From: 66-474 sp051954935
Lineage (GTDB): Bacteria > Pseudomonadota > Gammaproteobacteria > Xanthomonadales > Rhodanobacteraceae
Length of the DNA: 64,000 nucleotides
Direction of reading: 5' to 3'
Assembly: GCA_051954935.1 (NCBI GenBank)
Contig: JBQCHG010000029.1
Span: 9,869 to 73,868, forward strand
The notes under the pieces: model-generated
Database searches by the model: none
What the model was told of the DNA's origin: nothing
The model's input: only the letters and a program-made list of their open reading frames with translations
Program-made: the position numbers and the translations under genes
In this document: positions 38,899 to 48,000 of the stretch, piece after piece
How the letters are laid out: each line of letters opens with the position of its first letter
How positions within the stretch are numbered: position 1 is the stretch's first letter

Positions 38899-39675
38899 AT
38901 GTACACCCAATGCCCCGAATGCCTGACCGTCTACGTCGTGGACACGGCGACGCTTGCGCAGGGACATGGCAGCGTTCGCTGCGCGCATTGCACGATAGTC
39001 TTCGATGCACTGCCGAGCCTGAGCGACACGCTTCCGCTGGAGCCGTTCATGAATCTGCCGGTGCAGCCACCGGCGACGGAGGCGCCGCGGTTGATGCAGC
39101 CGGTGATTCGTGCCCATCCGGATTACGCCGCGCACGCCGATGCGCCGCCACCTGCGCCCGCGCGGGACGCACTGCCGACTTTCGTGCGACGGCGCGCGCG
39201 CAGGCGCGGCCATGACGGCCGCTGGATCGGCGGTTGCGCGGCGCTGGCCCTTCTGCTTGCCGCGCAACTGGCCTGGGCCAATCGCGTCGCGCTCTCGGAC
39301 AATCCCGGCACGCGCCCGCTGCTCGCGCACTTCTGCGCTGCCCTTAGATGCACGCTGCCGCCGAAGCAGGACTTGTCCAAGCTCACCCTGCTTTCGCGTG
39401 ACATCCGTCCGCATCCGAGCGTGCCGGGCGCACTGATCATCAGCGCGACCATCCGCAACGACGCCGATTTCACCCAACCTTATCCGCTGATCCGCATCGC
39501 GCTTTCCGATCTGGACGAAAACGAGGTCGCGATGCGGCGCTTCCGTCCGGCCGAGTACGTGAGCGATCCGAAAACGCGCGCGGCGGGACTCGCCCCCGGC
39601 GCGACAATTGCAGTTGCATTTGAGGTGGAAGACCCGGGCAAGAACGCCGTCGCGTTCGAATTCGGATTCGAATAG
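38899..39675 (+). CDS. Zinc-ribbon and DUF3426 membrane protein
   Basis: This 258-residue protein has an N-terminal MJ0042-type zinc ribbon (CPECLTVY and then CAHCTIVF, four Cys), a proline-rich linker, one membrane helix (about residues 112-132, GCAALALLLAAQLAWA) and a DUF3426 domain outside the cytoplasm. The function is unknown. Its place between prmA and fis is typical of xanthomonads. The ATG at 38899 is exact for the zinc ribbon although no Shine-Dalgarno sequence is evident. Confidence 0.88.
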   Translation: MYTQCPECLTVYVVDTATLAQGHGSVRCAHCTIVFDALPSLSDTLPLEPFMNLPVQPPATEAPRLMQPVIRAHPDYAAHADAPPPAPARDALPTFVRRRARRRGHDGRWIGGCAALALLLAAQLAWANRVALSDNPGTRPLLAHFCAALRCTLPPKQDLSKLTLLSRDIRPHPSVPGALIISATIRNDADFTQPYPLIRIALSDLDENEVAMRRFRPAEYVSDPKTRAAGLAPGATIAVAFEVEDPGKNAVAFEFGFE

Positions 39676-39757
39676 GAACAGAAAACGCAACCCTTATCTT
39701 TGGCAAAAGACGGCGCTACACTCACCGACCCCGGTGCGCAACGCGCCATTCGTTGCA

Positions 39758-40060
39758 ATGAGAAACGTGGAAGCCGCGGCCTTGAATGCGATAACGCCCC
39801 TGCACCCGTCCAGCACCGAAGCCGGTGGCGCCGCCGCGCTGCGCGAATGCGTGGCGCGCAGCACGCGCCGATACCTGGTGGATCTCGACGGCACGCCTTG
39901 CGCAGAAGGTCTCTACGCATTGCTGCTGCGCGAAGTGGAAGTGCCGCTGCTCACGGAAGTGCTGCACTGGTGCGGCGGCAACCAGAGCCGCGCCGCCGAG
40001 GCGCTCGGCATCAATCGCGCGACCCTGCGCAAGAAATTGCTTGCGCATGGCCTCGTCTGA
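39758..40060 (+). CDS. fis: Fis-family nucleoid-associated DNA-binding protein
   Basis: This 100-residue protein shapes DNA and regulates growth-phase genes. The C-terminal helix-turn-helix (about residues 65-99) reads VLHWCGGNQSRAAEALGINR then ATLRKKL, a canonical Fis sequence. The N-terminal arm is longer and less conserved. The ATG at 39758 is the best start, without an obvious ribosome site. The last 14 bases overlap purH. Confidence 0.93.
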   Translation: MRNVEAAALNAITPLHPSSTEAGGAAALRECVARSTRRYLVDLDGTPCAEGLYALLLREVEVPLLTEVLHWCGGNQSRAAEALGINRATLRKKLLAHGLV

Positions 40061-41672
40061 GCCGCGACACGTGGTCGGCACCGGCGTCCGTTCCGCTTCT
40101 GCCGCGGTGGTTCCGATCCGTCGCGCGTTGCTGAGCGTTTCCGACAAGAGTGGCCTGGCCGATCTCGGCCGGGCACTGCACGCACTCGGGGTGGATCTGA
40201 TTTCCACCGGCGGAAGCGCACAGGCATTGCGTGAAGCCGGCGTGCCGGTGCGCGACGTCAGCGAACTCACGGGTTTTCCCGAGATCATGGACGGCCGCGT
40301 CAAGACCCTGCATCCGAAGGTGCACGGAGGCCTGCTCGGCCGCTACGGGATCGACGACGCGGTAATGCGCGAACACGAGATCGCGCCGATCGACCTGCTG
40401 GTGGTGAACCTCTATCCGTTCGTGCAGACCATCGCGCGCGAAGGCTGCACCTACGAGCAGGCGGTGGAGAACATCGATATCGGCGGCCCGGCGATGTTGC
40501 GCGCGGCGGCCAAGAACCACGAGCGCGTCACCGTGGCCTGCGATCCGGCCGATTACGCCGACCTGGTCGAAACCCTCCGCCGAGACGGCGGCAGCACGCC
40601 GGAACTGCGCAAGCGCCTGGCGGCCGCGGCGTTCGCGCACACCGCGCGCTACGACGGCATGATCGCCGACTGGTTGTCTGCACGCGTCGAAGGCGAGCGC
40701 GTGCATGCATTCGCGCCGACCCTGCACGTGTCGCTGCGCCGCGCACGCGAACTGCGCTATGGCGAAAACCCGCACCAGGCCGCGGCCCTGTACGTGGACG
40801 AACGCGCGCCCAGCGGCAGCGTGGCCGGTGCACGCGTGCTTGCGGGCAAGGAGCTGTCCTTCAACAACCTGGCCGACGCGGACACCGCGGTGGAGTGCGT
40901 CAAGGCCTTCGGCAAGACCCCGGCCTGCGTGATCGTCAAGCACGCCAATCCCTGTGGGGTCGCGCTGGCGGACGATTTGATCTCCGCCTACGAACGCGCC
41001 TATGCGGGGGATCCGGTGTCCGCCTTTGGCGGCATCATCGCGTTCAACCGCGCGCTGGATGGCATCACCGTGCGCGCGATCCTGGCCAGGCAGTTCGTCG
41101 AAGTGCTGGTCGCGCCGGAATTCGACGCCGAAGCGCTGGCCGCGCTGGCGAAGAAGCCCGCCGTGCGAGCCCTGGCCACCGGCGCCTGGCCGGAAACCGC
41201 GGCGCCCGCGCGCGAATGGCGCACCATCGCCGGTGGCGTGCTGATGCAGGATTCCGACCGCGACACGCTGCGGGTTTCCGATCTGAAGGTGGTCAGCAAG
41301 CGCGCGCCGGACGAAGCGCAGTTGCATGACCTGCTCTTCGCCTGGCACGTGGCGATGTTCGTGAAGTCCAACGCGATCGTGTATGCACGCGAAGGTCGCA
41401 CCATAGGCATCGGCGCGGGCCAGATGAGCCGCGTGGTCAGCGCGCAGATCGCCGCCATGAAGGCCGAGCAGGTGGATCTCGCGGTGGACGGCAGCGTGAT
41501 GGCCTCGGATGCGTTTTTCCCGTTCCGCGACGGCATCGATGCCGCGGCGGCGGCCGGCGTGCGGGCGGTGATCCAGCCCGGCGGTTCGATGCGTGATCCG
41601 GAAGTGATCGCCGCGGCGGACGAACACGACATGGCGATGGTGTTTACCGGAATCCGGCATTTTCGTCACTGA
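40047..41672 (+). CDS. purH: Bifunctional AICAR transformylase/IMP cyclohydrolase
   Basis: This 541-residue enzyme performs the last two steps of IMP synthesis. The N-terminal cyclohydrolase domain has RRALLSVSDKSGL, STGGSAQALREAG and GRVKTLHPKVHGG. The C-terminal transformylase domain has LRYGENPHQAAALY, LSFNNLADADTA and IVKHANPCGVA, with the catalytic Lys-His. The ATG at 40047 lies in the end of fis; it adds about 20 residues before the family's conserved start, so a later start is possible. Confidence 0.97.
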   Translation: MASSEPRHVVGTGVRSASAAVVPIRRALLSVSDKSGLADLGRALHALGVDLISTGGSAQALREAGVPVRDVSELTGFPEIMDGRVKTLHPKVHGGLLGRYGIDDAVMREHEIAPIDLLVVNLYPFVQTIAREGCTYEQAVENIDIGGPAMLRAAAKNHERVTVACDPADYADLVETLRRDGGSTPELRKRLAAAAFAHTARYDGMIADWLSARVEGERVHAFAPTLHVSLRRARELRYGENPHQAAALYVDERAPSGSVAGARVLAGKELSFNNLADADTAVECVKAFGKTPACVIVKHANPCGVALADDLISAYERAYAGDPVSAFGGIIAFNRALDGITVRAILARQFVEVLVAPEFDAEALAALAKKPAVRALATGAWPETAAPAREWRTIAGGVLMQDSDRDTLRVSDLKVVSKRAPDEAQLHDLLFAWHVAMFVKSNAIVYAREGRTIGIGAGQMSRVVSAQIAAMKAEQVDLAVDGSVMASDAFFPFRDGIDAAAAAGVRAVIQPGGSMRDPEVIAAADEHDMAMVFTGIRHFRH

Positions 41673-41710
41673 CGTGGCGAAATGCTCTTTTTGCATCCCT
41701 GGCTGTTGGG

Positions 41711-41733
41711 TCCCGGCCAATCCATGGCCGGGA
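41711..41733. repeat. Dispersed hairpin repeat after purH
   Basis: TCCCGGCCA (41711-41719) and TGGCCGGGA (41725-41733) form a perfect 9-bp stem followed by TGACG. The same arms occur at 49216-49264. It lies between the convergent purH and DUF2782 genes and might also help end transcription, but no T-run follows. Confidence 0.75.
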
Positions 41734-41744
41734 TGACGATGGAA

Positions 41745-42212
41745 CTATCCGCCTGATCCTTCGTCCACCGGCTTCGGCGGTGCCCCCCACTGGTAAATCG
41801 TGTAATACACCGGATCCACGGGGCCCATGCGCGGATCACGGATCAACTTGCCGGTGCCGCCGTTGACCATGAAGGTCTGGGTCACCCCGTTCTTCGGCGT
41901 GATGCGCACCATGTACAGCGTTGCGCCGTGCCGGTATTCCTCGACCGTGTCGCCATTGGCTTCGGTTTTCACCGCCACGGTCGGCGCCTGCTCGCCATTG
42001 GCCGCGCGCAGCGACGGCGCTTCCGAAGGCGGGATGCTGTTGCTCGGCAGCGGAATGGATTGCACGCCCTTGTCATTGATGTCCGGCGGCGGCAAGCCGG
42101 AACGCGGCGGCGGCGGCGCGGAATGCGCGGTGGCCAGTACCTGGGTTTGCGCGGAAGCAGCCAGCGGCAACGCCGCGAAAAGGATCAGGACCAACGCGAT
42201 TGCACGTGTCAT
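41745..42212 (-). CDS. DUF2782 family secreted protein
   Basis: This 155-residue protein has a signal peptide (about residues 1-22, ending AASAQ), a proline-rich stretch (APPPPRSGLPPPD) and a C-terminal DUF2782 domain around VEEYRHGATLYMVRITPKNG. The function is unknown; the domain is a small periplasmic module found beside polA in several gammaproteobacteria, as here. It is divergent from polA with 84 bases between them. The ATG at 42212 is the start that gives a signal peptide. Confidence 0.87.
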   Translation of the reverse strand: MTRAIALVLILFAALPLAASAQTQVLATAHSAPPPPRSGLPPPDINDKGVQSIPLPSNSIPPSEAPSLRAANGEQAPTVAVKTEANGDTVEEYRHGATLYMVRITPKNGVTQTFMVNGGTGKLIRDPRMGPVDPVYYTIYQWGAPPKPVDEGSGG

Positions 42213-42296
42213 GACGATGCTTCCGGTGGCGGGACTGTCAGGATACACCGCGCCGCTGAACGCGGCGTGCAGTGAATCGCATGAGACAATCCGCCG

Positions 42297-45053
42297 ATGC
42301 CCAAGCTCGTCCTGATCGACGGTTCCAGTTATCTCTACCGCGCCTTCCACGCGCTGCCGCCGCTGACCAACCCGGCCGGCGAGCCGACCGGCGCGCTGTT
42401 CGGCGTGGTCAACATGCTGCGGGCCACCCTGAACGCCAAACCCGACTATGCGGCGTTCGTGCAGGACGCCTCCGGTCCGACCTTCCGCGACGCGTTGTAC
42501 GCCGAATACAAGGCGACCCGCGCGCCGATGCCGGACGACCTGCGCGCCCAGGTCGAGCCGATGCTGAAGATCGTGCGCGCACTCGGCCTGCCGATCCTGC
42601 GCGTGCAGGGCGTGGAAGCCGACGACGTGATCGGCACGCTCGCGAAGCAAGGCGCCGAGCGAGGCATCGAGGTCACCATCTCCACCGGCGACAAGGACTT
42701 TGCGCAGCTGGTCGGACCCAACATCACGCTGGTCAACACCATGTCGGGCAGCGTGCTCGATCGCGCGGGCGTGATCGAGAAATTCGGCGTGCCGCCCGAG
42801 CGTGTGATCGACCTGCTGGCGCTGATGGGCGACACGATCGACAACATCCCGGGGGTGCCCAAATGCGGCCCCAAGACTGCAGCGAAATGGATAAGCCAGT
42901 ACGGCGATCTGGACGGAGTCATCGCACACGCCGATGAAGTCGGCGGCAAGATCGGCGAAAACCTGCGCGCGGCATTGCCGCAATTGCCGCTCTCGCGGCA
43001 ACTGGCGACCATCAAGCTCGATTGCGAGCTGGACGTGGGGCCCACCGACCTCGCCTTGCGTCCGCGCGATGTGGATGCGCTGCGCGAGCTGTACACGCGC
43101 TATGCGTTCACGCAGGCGTTGAAGGAGCTGGACAAGGCGGGAACGGGAACCGGGGAACAGGGAACGGAGAGAGCGGAACCCGAAGCACGGGCCTCCGGAC
43201 CCGCAAGGGCCGAATCCTCCGTCTCCCCGGCGAAGGGAAGCCCCGGGCCCGGTGAATACGAGCTGGTCACAACGCGCGCGCAGCTGGATGCATGGCTTGA
43301 AAAGTTGCGCAGCGCCGAACTGATCGCCTTCGACACCGAAACCACCTCGCTGGACGCGATGCAGGCGGAGCTGGTCGGGCTTTCATTCGCGGTGGAAGCC
43401 GCGCGCGCCTGCTACATCCCGATCGGCCACGACTATCCCGGCGCGCCGGCGCAATTGCCACGCGAAGAGGTGCTCGCCGCACTGGAGCCGATCATGGAAG
43501 ACGCGAGCCGGCCCAAGCTCGGCCAGAACGCCAAGTACGACCTCAACGTGTTGTCGTCCTGCGGCATCACCGTGCGCGGCCTGGCCTTCGACAGCATGCT
43601 GGAGTCCTATGTGCTGAACGCCACCGCCGGCCGCCACGACATGGACACGCTGGCCAAGCGCCATCTCGATTACGACACGATCAAATACAGTGACGTCACC
43701 GGCAAGGGAGCCAAGCAGATTTCTTTTTCGCAGGTGGACCTGGACACCGCCTGCCGCTACGCCGCCGAGGACGCCGACATCACCCTGCGCCTGCACCAGG
43801 CGCTGTGGCCGCAGGTACAGGCACAACCGCATACGAAAAAACTGTTCGAGGAAATCGAACTGCCGCTGGTGGAAGTGCTCGCGCGCATGGAACAACGCGG
43901 CGTGCTGGTGGATGCGGCCACGCTCAAACGCCAGAGTGACGAACTGGGCAAACGCATGCACGAGCTGCAGCAGCGCGCCTTTGCCGTGGTCGGCCATGAG
44001 TTCAACGTGGATTCGCCCAAGCAGCTGCAGTCGTTGCTCTTCGAGGAGCTGCAACTCCCGGCGCTTATGAGGACGCCCACCGGCCAGCCTTCCACCAACG
44101 AGGAGGCGCTGGAGGCGATCGCCGACCAGCACGAATTGCCGCGGGTGATCCTGGACTACCGTGCACTCGCCAAGCTGCGCAGCACCTATACCGACAAGCT
44201 GCCGCTGATGATCAATCCGCGCACCGGCCGCGTGCACACCTGCTACCACCAGGCCGCGGTCGCCACCGGACGCGTGTCGTCCACCGACCCGAACCTGCAG
44301 AACATCCCGATCAAGTCGGAGGAAGGCCGGCGCATCCGACAGGCGTTCATTGCGCCGCCCGGCTGGAAAGTGGTCGCGGCGGACTATTCGCAGATCGAAT
44401 TGCGGATCATGGCGCATCTGTCCGGCGACCAGACGCTGATCCGCGCGTTCAAGGAAGGCGCGGACGTGCATCGCGCCACCGCCGCGGAAGTGTTCGGCGT
44501 GTCGCCCGATCAGGTGGATGCGAACCAGCGCCGTGCCGCGAAGGTGGTGAACTTCGGCCTCATGTACGGCATGAGCGCGCACGGGCTGTCGCGCGCGCTC
44601 GGCATCGGCCGGCTGGAAGCGGGCGAATACATCGCGCGTTATTTCGAGCGCTTCCCCGGCGTGCGCGCGTTCATGGATTCGACCCGCGAGCAGGCCCAGC
44701 GCGACGGCTACGTGGAGACGCTGTTCGGACGGCGGCTGTACCTGGAATCCTTGCGCTCGCGCAACGCCGCGCAGCGCGCGGGTGCCGAACGCGCCGCGAT
44801 CAACGCGCCGATGCAGGGCACCGCGGCCGACATCATCAAGCGGGCGATGATCGCGATCGACGCCTGGCTGTCAAAACGTGAGGACGCGCACATGCTGATG
44901 CAGGTGCACGACGAACTGGTGTTCGAAGTGAAAACCGAAGCGCTGGATGAGATCGCCGCGGGCGTGCGCGAGCGCATGCAATCCGGCGCGCAACTCTCCG
45001 TGCCGCTGCTGGTCGAAGTGGGATCGGGCGCGAATTGGGATGAAGCTCACTGA
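42297..45053 (+). CDS. polA: DNA polymerase I
   Basis: This 918-residue repair and Okazaki-processing polymerase has three domains. The 5'-3' exonuclease spans about residues 1-280 (ASGPTFRDALYAEYK, GVEADDVIGTLA). The 3'-5' exonuclease spans about 320-500 with intact motifs FDTETTSLD, GQNAKYDLN and YAAEDADIT, so proofreading is expected. The polymerase spans about 515-918 with DYSQIELRIMAHLSGD and MQVHDELVFEV. Residues 281-319 are a Gly/Glu/Ala/Pro-rich linker encoded by a degenerate repeat and absent from typical PolA. Confidence 0.99.
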   Translation: MPKLVLIDGSSYLYRAFHALPPLTNPAGEPTGALFGVVNMLRATLNAKPDYAAFVQDASGPTFRDALYAEYKATRAPMPDDLRAQVEPMLKIVRALGLPILRVQGVEADDVIGTLAKQGAERGIEVTISTGDKDFAQLVGPNITLVNTMSGSVLDRAGVIEKFGVPPERVIDLLALMGDTIDNIPGVPKCGPKTAAKWISQYGDLDGVIAHADEVGGKIGENLRAALPQLPLSRQLATIKLDCELDVGPTDLALRPRDVDALRELYTRYAFTQALKELDKAGTGTGEQGTERAEPEARASGPARAESSVSPAKGSPGPGEYELVTTRAQLDAWLEKLRSAELIAFDTETTSLDAMQAELVGLSFAVEAARACYIPIGHDYPGAPAQLPREEVLAALEPIMEDASRPKLGQNAKYDLNVLSSCGITVRGLAFDSMLESYVLNATAGRHDMDTLAKRHLDYDTIKYSDVTGKGAKQISFSQVDLDTACRYAAEDADITLRLHQALWPQVQAQPHTKKLFEEIELPLVEVLARMEQRGVLVDAATLKRQSDELGKRMHELQQRAFAVVGHEFNVDSPKQLQSLLFEELQLPALMRTPTGQPSTNEEALEAIADQHELPRVILDYRALAKLRSTYTDKLPLMINPRTGRVHTCYHQAAVATGRVSSTDPNLQNIPIKSEEGRRIRQAFIAPPGWKVVAADYSQIELRIMAHLSGDQTLIRAFKEGADVHRATAAEVFGVSPDQVDANQRRAAKVVNFGLMYGMSAHGLSRALGIGRLEAGEYIARYFERFPGVRAFMDSTREQAQRDGYVETLFGRRLYLESLRSRNAAQRAGAERAAINAPMQGTAADIIKRAMIAIDAWLSKREDAHMLMQVHDELVFEVKTEALDEIAAGVRERMQSGAQLSVPLLVEVGSGANWDEAH

Positions 45054-45190
45054 ATCGCGGTGCGCGCGCGTTTGGCCGTCCGAACGGCGAGCGCGTAGCC
45101 CGGAAGTCATGCCGTTCCGGAGCATGAATCGCCCCTGAATTGACCCCGAAAACTCATTTGAACTTAACGACCCCCGTGCTTATCTAAGCA

Positions 45191-45320
45191 TCGGACGCAC
45201 GCAACGGCGTCCGGGTTTCACTCACCTCCCTGAGTGAACCGCAGGGGTCGAATCCCTCCCCAGGTTCGGCTCCACCCCCGCCCCGAGAGCTCCCCCCTGG
45301 CTCTCGGGGCATTTTATTTT
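45191..45320 (+). ncRNA. Candidate C-rich small RNA downstream of polA (sX13-like)
   Basis: A chain of hairpins ends in a textbook terminator. CGGACGC/GCGTCCG (45192-45198, 45207-45213) comes first. TTCACTC/GAGTGAA (45217-45223, 45232-45238) follows with loop ACCTCCCT, and then the terminator stem with a CCCCCC loop. Single-stranded CCCTCCCC lies at 45254-45261. TTGAAC (45158-45163) is 17 bp from a weak TATCTA. As I recall, the Xanthomonas regulatory RNA sX13 is also C-rich in its loops and lies next to polA, so this may be its relative. The 5' end is approximate and expression is not shown. Confidence 0.5.
45280..45320 (+). terminator. Rho-independent terminator of the polA/small-RNA region
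   Basis: GCCCCGAGAGC (45280-45290) and GCTCTCGGGGC (45300-45310) form a perfect 11-bp stem, followed by ATTTTATTTT. It is 227 bases after the polA stop, further than expected for polA alone. Confidence 0.93.
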
Positions 45321-45457
45321 GCGATCATCCATGATCGCGAAGATCAAAACAGCCATCCATGGCTGCACTTCTCACAAAAGCACGTATATTCCTAACTTTG
45401 CATGCAGCGAGGGCGCTCGCGTACGATCGCCGGACGCCCACCGCACGAGGAATTCAC

Positions 45458-45676
45458 ATGCGCGCAGCCCTGATCGTGATCGGCCTCATCCTCGTCGGTG
45501 TCGGCGTATGGGTGGCGCTCGGCCGGCTCACCTACAACGATACCCAGACCAAGTTCCAAGTCGGCGATTTCAAGGTCCAGGCCACGGCCGAGAAGGCCGT
45601 TCCGGCGCCGCTGGGCTACATCGGGATCGTGATCGGCGCCGGCTTGGTGATCGCGGGCGCGATGCGCAAGACCTGA
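45458..45676 (+). CDS. Small two-helix membrane protein
   Basis: This 72-residue protein has two hydrophobic helices (about residues 3-21 and 50-69) joined by a polar loop with TQTKFQVGDFKVQ. I do not recognise a named family; small DUF3185-like membrane proteins have a similar outline. GAGG precedes the ATG at 45458, which supports it as a real gene. uvrD begins 32 bases after its stop, so the two may share a transcript. Confidence 0.65.
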   Translation: MRAALIVIGLILVGVGVWVALGRLTYNDTQTKFQVGDFKVQATAEKAVPAPLGYIGIVIGAGLVIAGAMRKT

Positions 45677-45708
45677 GAACGCCGGTTGCGGCCGGTACAA
45701 TCCGGTCG

Positions 45709-47883
45709 ATGGATGTTTCGCATTTGCTCGACTCGCTGAACGCCGCGCAGCGCGAGGCGGTCAGCGCCCCGCCTGGTTCCTATCTGGTACTTGCCGGTGC
45801 AGGCTCAGGCAAGACCCGCGTGCTCACCCACCGCATCGCCTGGCTGGTGGAAGTGGAACGCGTGCCGCCATGGGCAATCCTCGCGGTCACCTTCACCAAC
45901 AAGGCCGCCGGCGAGATGCGCGGCCGGCTGGATTCATTGCTGCCCGCCGCAACGCGCGGCCTGAGCGTGGGCACCTTCCACGGCATCGCGCACCGGCTGC
46001 TGCGCCGGCACTGGCGCGAGGCCGGTCTGCCGGAAACGTTCCAGATCCTCGATGCCGACGACCAGCAGCGTTTGGTCAAACGCGTGGTCGCGGGGCTGGG
46101 CCTCGACGAGGCTCGCTTCCCCCCGCGCCAGGCGGCCTGGCAGATCAACGCATGGAAAGATGAAGGCAAGCGGCCCGATGCGATCGAGCCCGGCGATCAT
46201 CCGGTCGCACGCACGTTCCTTTCCATCTATCGCGCCTACGAGGAAGCCTGCCGTCGCGCGGGACTGGTGGATTTCGCCGAACTGCTGCTGCGTGCTCACG
46301 AACTGTGGCTGCGCAACCCGGAGGTGCTGGCGCATTACCGCGAGCGCTGGCGGCACCTGCTGATCGACGAGTTCCAGGACACGAATGCCCTGCAATACGC
46401 CTGGATCCGCGTGCTGGCCGGCGAGACCGGAAAAGTTTTCGCGGTCGGTGATGACGACCAGTCCATATACGGCTGGCGCGGCGCACGCGTCGAGAACATG
46501 CACGCGTTCCTGCGCGACTTCGCCGGCGCGAAAACCATTCGGCTGGAACAGAACTACCGTTCCACGGCGACCATCCTGGAGGCGGCCAACGCGATCATCG
46601 CGCGCAATCCTTCGCGGCTCGGCAAGCAGTTGTGGACGGCCGGCGACAAGGGCGAGGCCATCGCGCTGTATTCGGCCTACAACGACCAGGACGAAGCGCG
46701 CTTCGTGATCGAGCGCATCCGCGAGCACGTCGAGCACGACGGCAGCGCCGACGAGATCGCGATCCTTTACCGCAGCAACGCGCAGTCGCGTGCGTTCGAA
46801 GAACAGCTGCACCAGTACGACATTCCCTATCGCGTCTATGGCGGCCAGCGCTATTTCGAGCGCGCCGAGGTCAAGGACGCGCTGAGCTACCTGCGGCTTA
46901 GCGCCAACCGCCACGACGACGCGGCCTTCGAGCGCGCGGTCAACACTCCGCCGCGCGGGATCGGCGAGCGCACGCTGGACCAGCTGCGCCGGCGCGCGCG
47001 CGCGGAAAATATTTCCATGTGGGATGCAGCGCTGCAGGAATTGTCCGGCGCGGAGCTGAGTGCGCGGGCGAAGAATGCGCTGAAGGCATTCCTCACGCTG
47101 ATCGAGGAATTCGCGCGCAGCTTCCAGTCGCTGAATCTCTCCGAGCAGGTCGAACACGCGATTGCCCATTCGGGCCTGCGCGATTACTACGAACGCGATG
47201 CGCGCGGCAATGCCGAATCGCGCGTGGAGAACCTGGATGAGCTGGTGAACGTCGCCAGCCGCTTCGAACCGACGCAGGAAGACATCGAGGCCGGCTTGTC
47301 GGAACTCGCCGCCTTCCTCGCCCATGCCGCACTGGAAGCCGGCGAGGCGCAGGGCGAGGCTGGGGAAGCCTGCGTTCAGCTGATGACGCTGCATTCGGCC
47401 AAAGGCCTGGAATTCCCGATCGTGTTCCTGGTCGGGCTGGAGGAAGGCCTGTTCCCGAGCCAGCGTTCGACCGAGGACGCCTCGCGGCTGGAAGAGGAAC
47501 GCAGGCTCGCCTATGTCGGCATCACCCGCGCGCGCCGACGCCTGGTCCTGACGTATGCCGAATCGCGCCGGATGCACGGCTCTGAAATGCTGGCACGGCC
47601 CTCGCGTTTCCTCGCCGAATTGCCGCAGTCGCTGCTGGAGGAAGTGCGGCCGCGCGCCAAGATCACGCGCCCGGTCTATGCGCCGCGAGATTACGGTCAT
47701 GCGCCGCTCGCGGACGAATCCATGCCGGTCAGGCTGGGCCAGCGCGTGCGCCACGCGCATTTCGGCGAAGGCGTGGTGGTCAGTGCCGAGGGCAACGGCG
47801 CGCACGCGCGCATCCAGGTGAACTTCGCCGACGCCGGCCCGAAGTGGCTGGTGGCGGCGTATGCGAACCTGACCACGTTATGA
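45709..47883 (+). CDS. uvrD: DNA helicase II UvrD
   Basis: This 724-residue 3'-5' SF1A helicase serves nucleotide-excision and mismatch repair. Helicase motifs in order are GAGSGKTRVLTHRIAWL (Walker A, about residues 30-46), TFTNKAAGEM, LLIDEFQDTN, GDDDQSIYGWRGA, LEQNYRST, TLHSAKGLEFP and YVGITRARR. The C-terminus has the Tudor-like domain with RVRHAHFGEGVVVS that binds RNA polymerase in E. coli. The ATG at 45709 starts exactly at the family N-terminus; the upstream open frame covers the small membrane gene in another frame. Confidence 0.98.
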   Translation: MDVSHLLDSLNAAQREAVSAPPGSYLVLAGAGSGKTRVLTHRIAWLVEVERVPPWAILAVTFTNKAAGEMRGRLDSLLPAATRGLSVGTFHGIAHRLLRRHWREAGLPETFQILDADDQQRLVKRVVAGLGLDEARFPPRQAAWQINAWKDEGKRPDAIEPGDHPVARTFLSIYRAYEEACRRAGLVDFAELLLRAHELWLRNPEVLAHYRERWRHLLIDEFQDTNALQYAWIRVLAGETGKVFAVGDDDQSIYGWRGARVENMHAFLRDFAGAKTIRLEQNYRSTATILEAANAIIARNPSRLGKQLWTAGDKGEAIALYSAYNDQDEARFVIERIREHVEHDGSADEIAILYRSNAQSRAFEEQLHQYDIPYRVYGGQRYFERAEVKDALSYLRLSANRHDDAAFERAVNTPPRGIGERTLDQLRRRARAENISMWDAALQELSGAELSARAKNALKAFLTLIEEFARSFQSLNLSEQVEHAIAHSGLRDYYERDARGNAESRVENLDELVNVASRFEPTQEDIEAGLSELAAFLAHAALEAGEAQGEAGEACVQLMTLHSAKGLEFPIVFLVGLEEGLFPSQRSTEDASRLEEERRLAYVGITRARRRLVLTYAESRRMHGSEMLARPSRFLAELPQSLLEEVRPRAKITRPVYAPRDYGHAPLADESMPVRLGQRVRHAHFGEGVVVSAEGNGAHARIQVNFADAGPKWLVAAYANLTTL

Positions 47884-47900
47884 TCGAAAATGTTTCAATA

Positions 47901-47996
47901 GTCATTCCGGGCGACGCGCAGCGTCATCCGGAATCTGCTTTTCCCCTCGCGAGAGCAGATTCCGGGTTCCGACCTGCGGTCGGCCCCGGGATGACG
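47901..47996. repeat. Compound dispersed repeat between uvrD and the WYL regulator
   Basis: GTCATTCCGGG (47901-47911) and CCCGGGATGAC (47986-47996) form imperfect outer arms. Inside, CCGGAATCTGC (47928-47938) pairs perfectly with GCAGATTCCGG (47955-47965). Borders and core match the CGTCAT/ATGACG repeat family seen elsewhere in the window. It lies between convergent genes. Confidence 0.75.
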
Positions 47997-48000
47997 AACA

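Larger units (their letters stand above)
45054..45457. other. polA downstream region
   Basis: These 404 bases contain a probable small RNA (about 45191-45320) ending in a strong terminator. The first 130 bases and the 135 bases before the small membrane-protein gene show no gene. TTGACC at 45140 and TTGAAC at 45158 are possible -35 boxes for the RNA. Confidence 0.65.

Noticed and set aside
45241..45275. GGTCGAATCCC and GGCTCCACC look like a tRNA or tmRNA T-arm and tail
   Set aside because: No acceptor stem, anticodon arm or complete T-stem can be built; the sequence fits better as part of a small RNA.
45319..45708. In-frame upstream extension of uvrD
   Set aside because: It overlaps the small membrane-protein gene in another frame, and UvrD homologues start at the equivalent of 45709.
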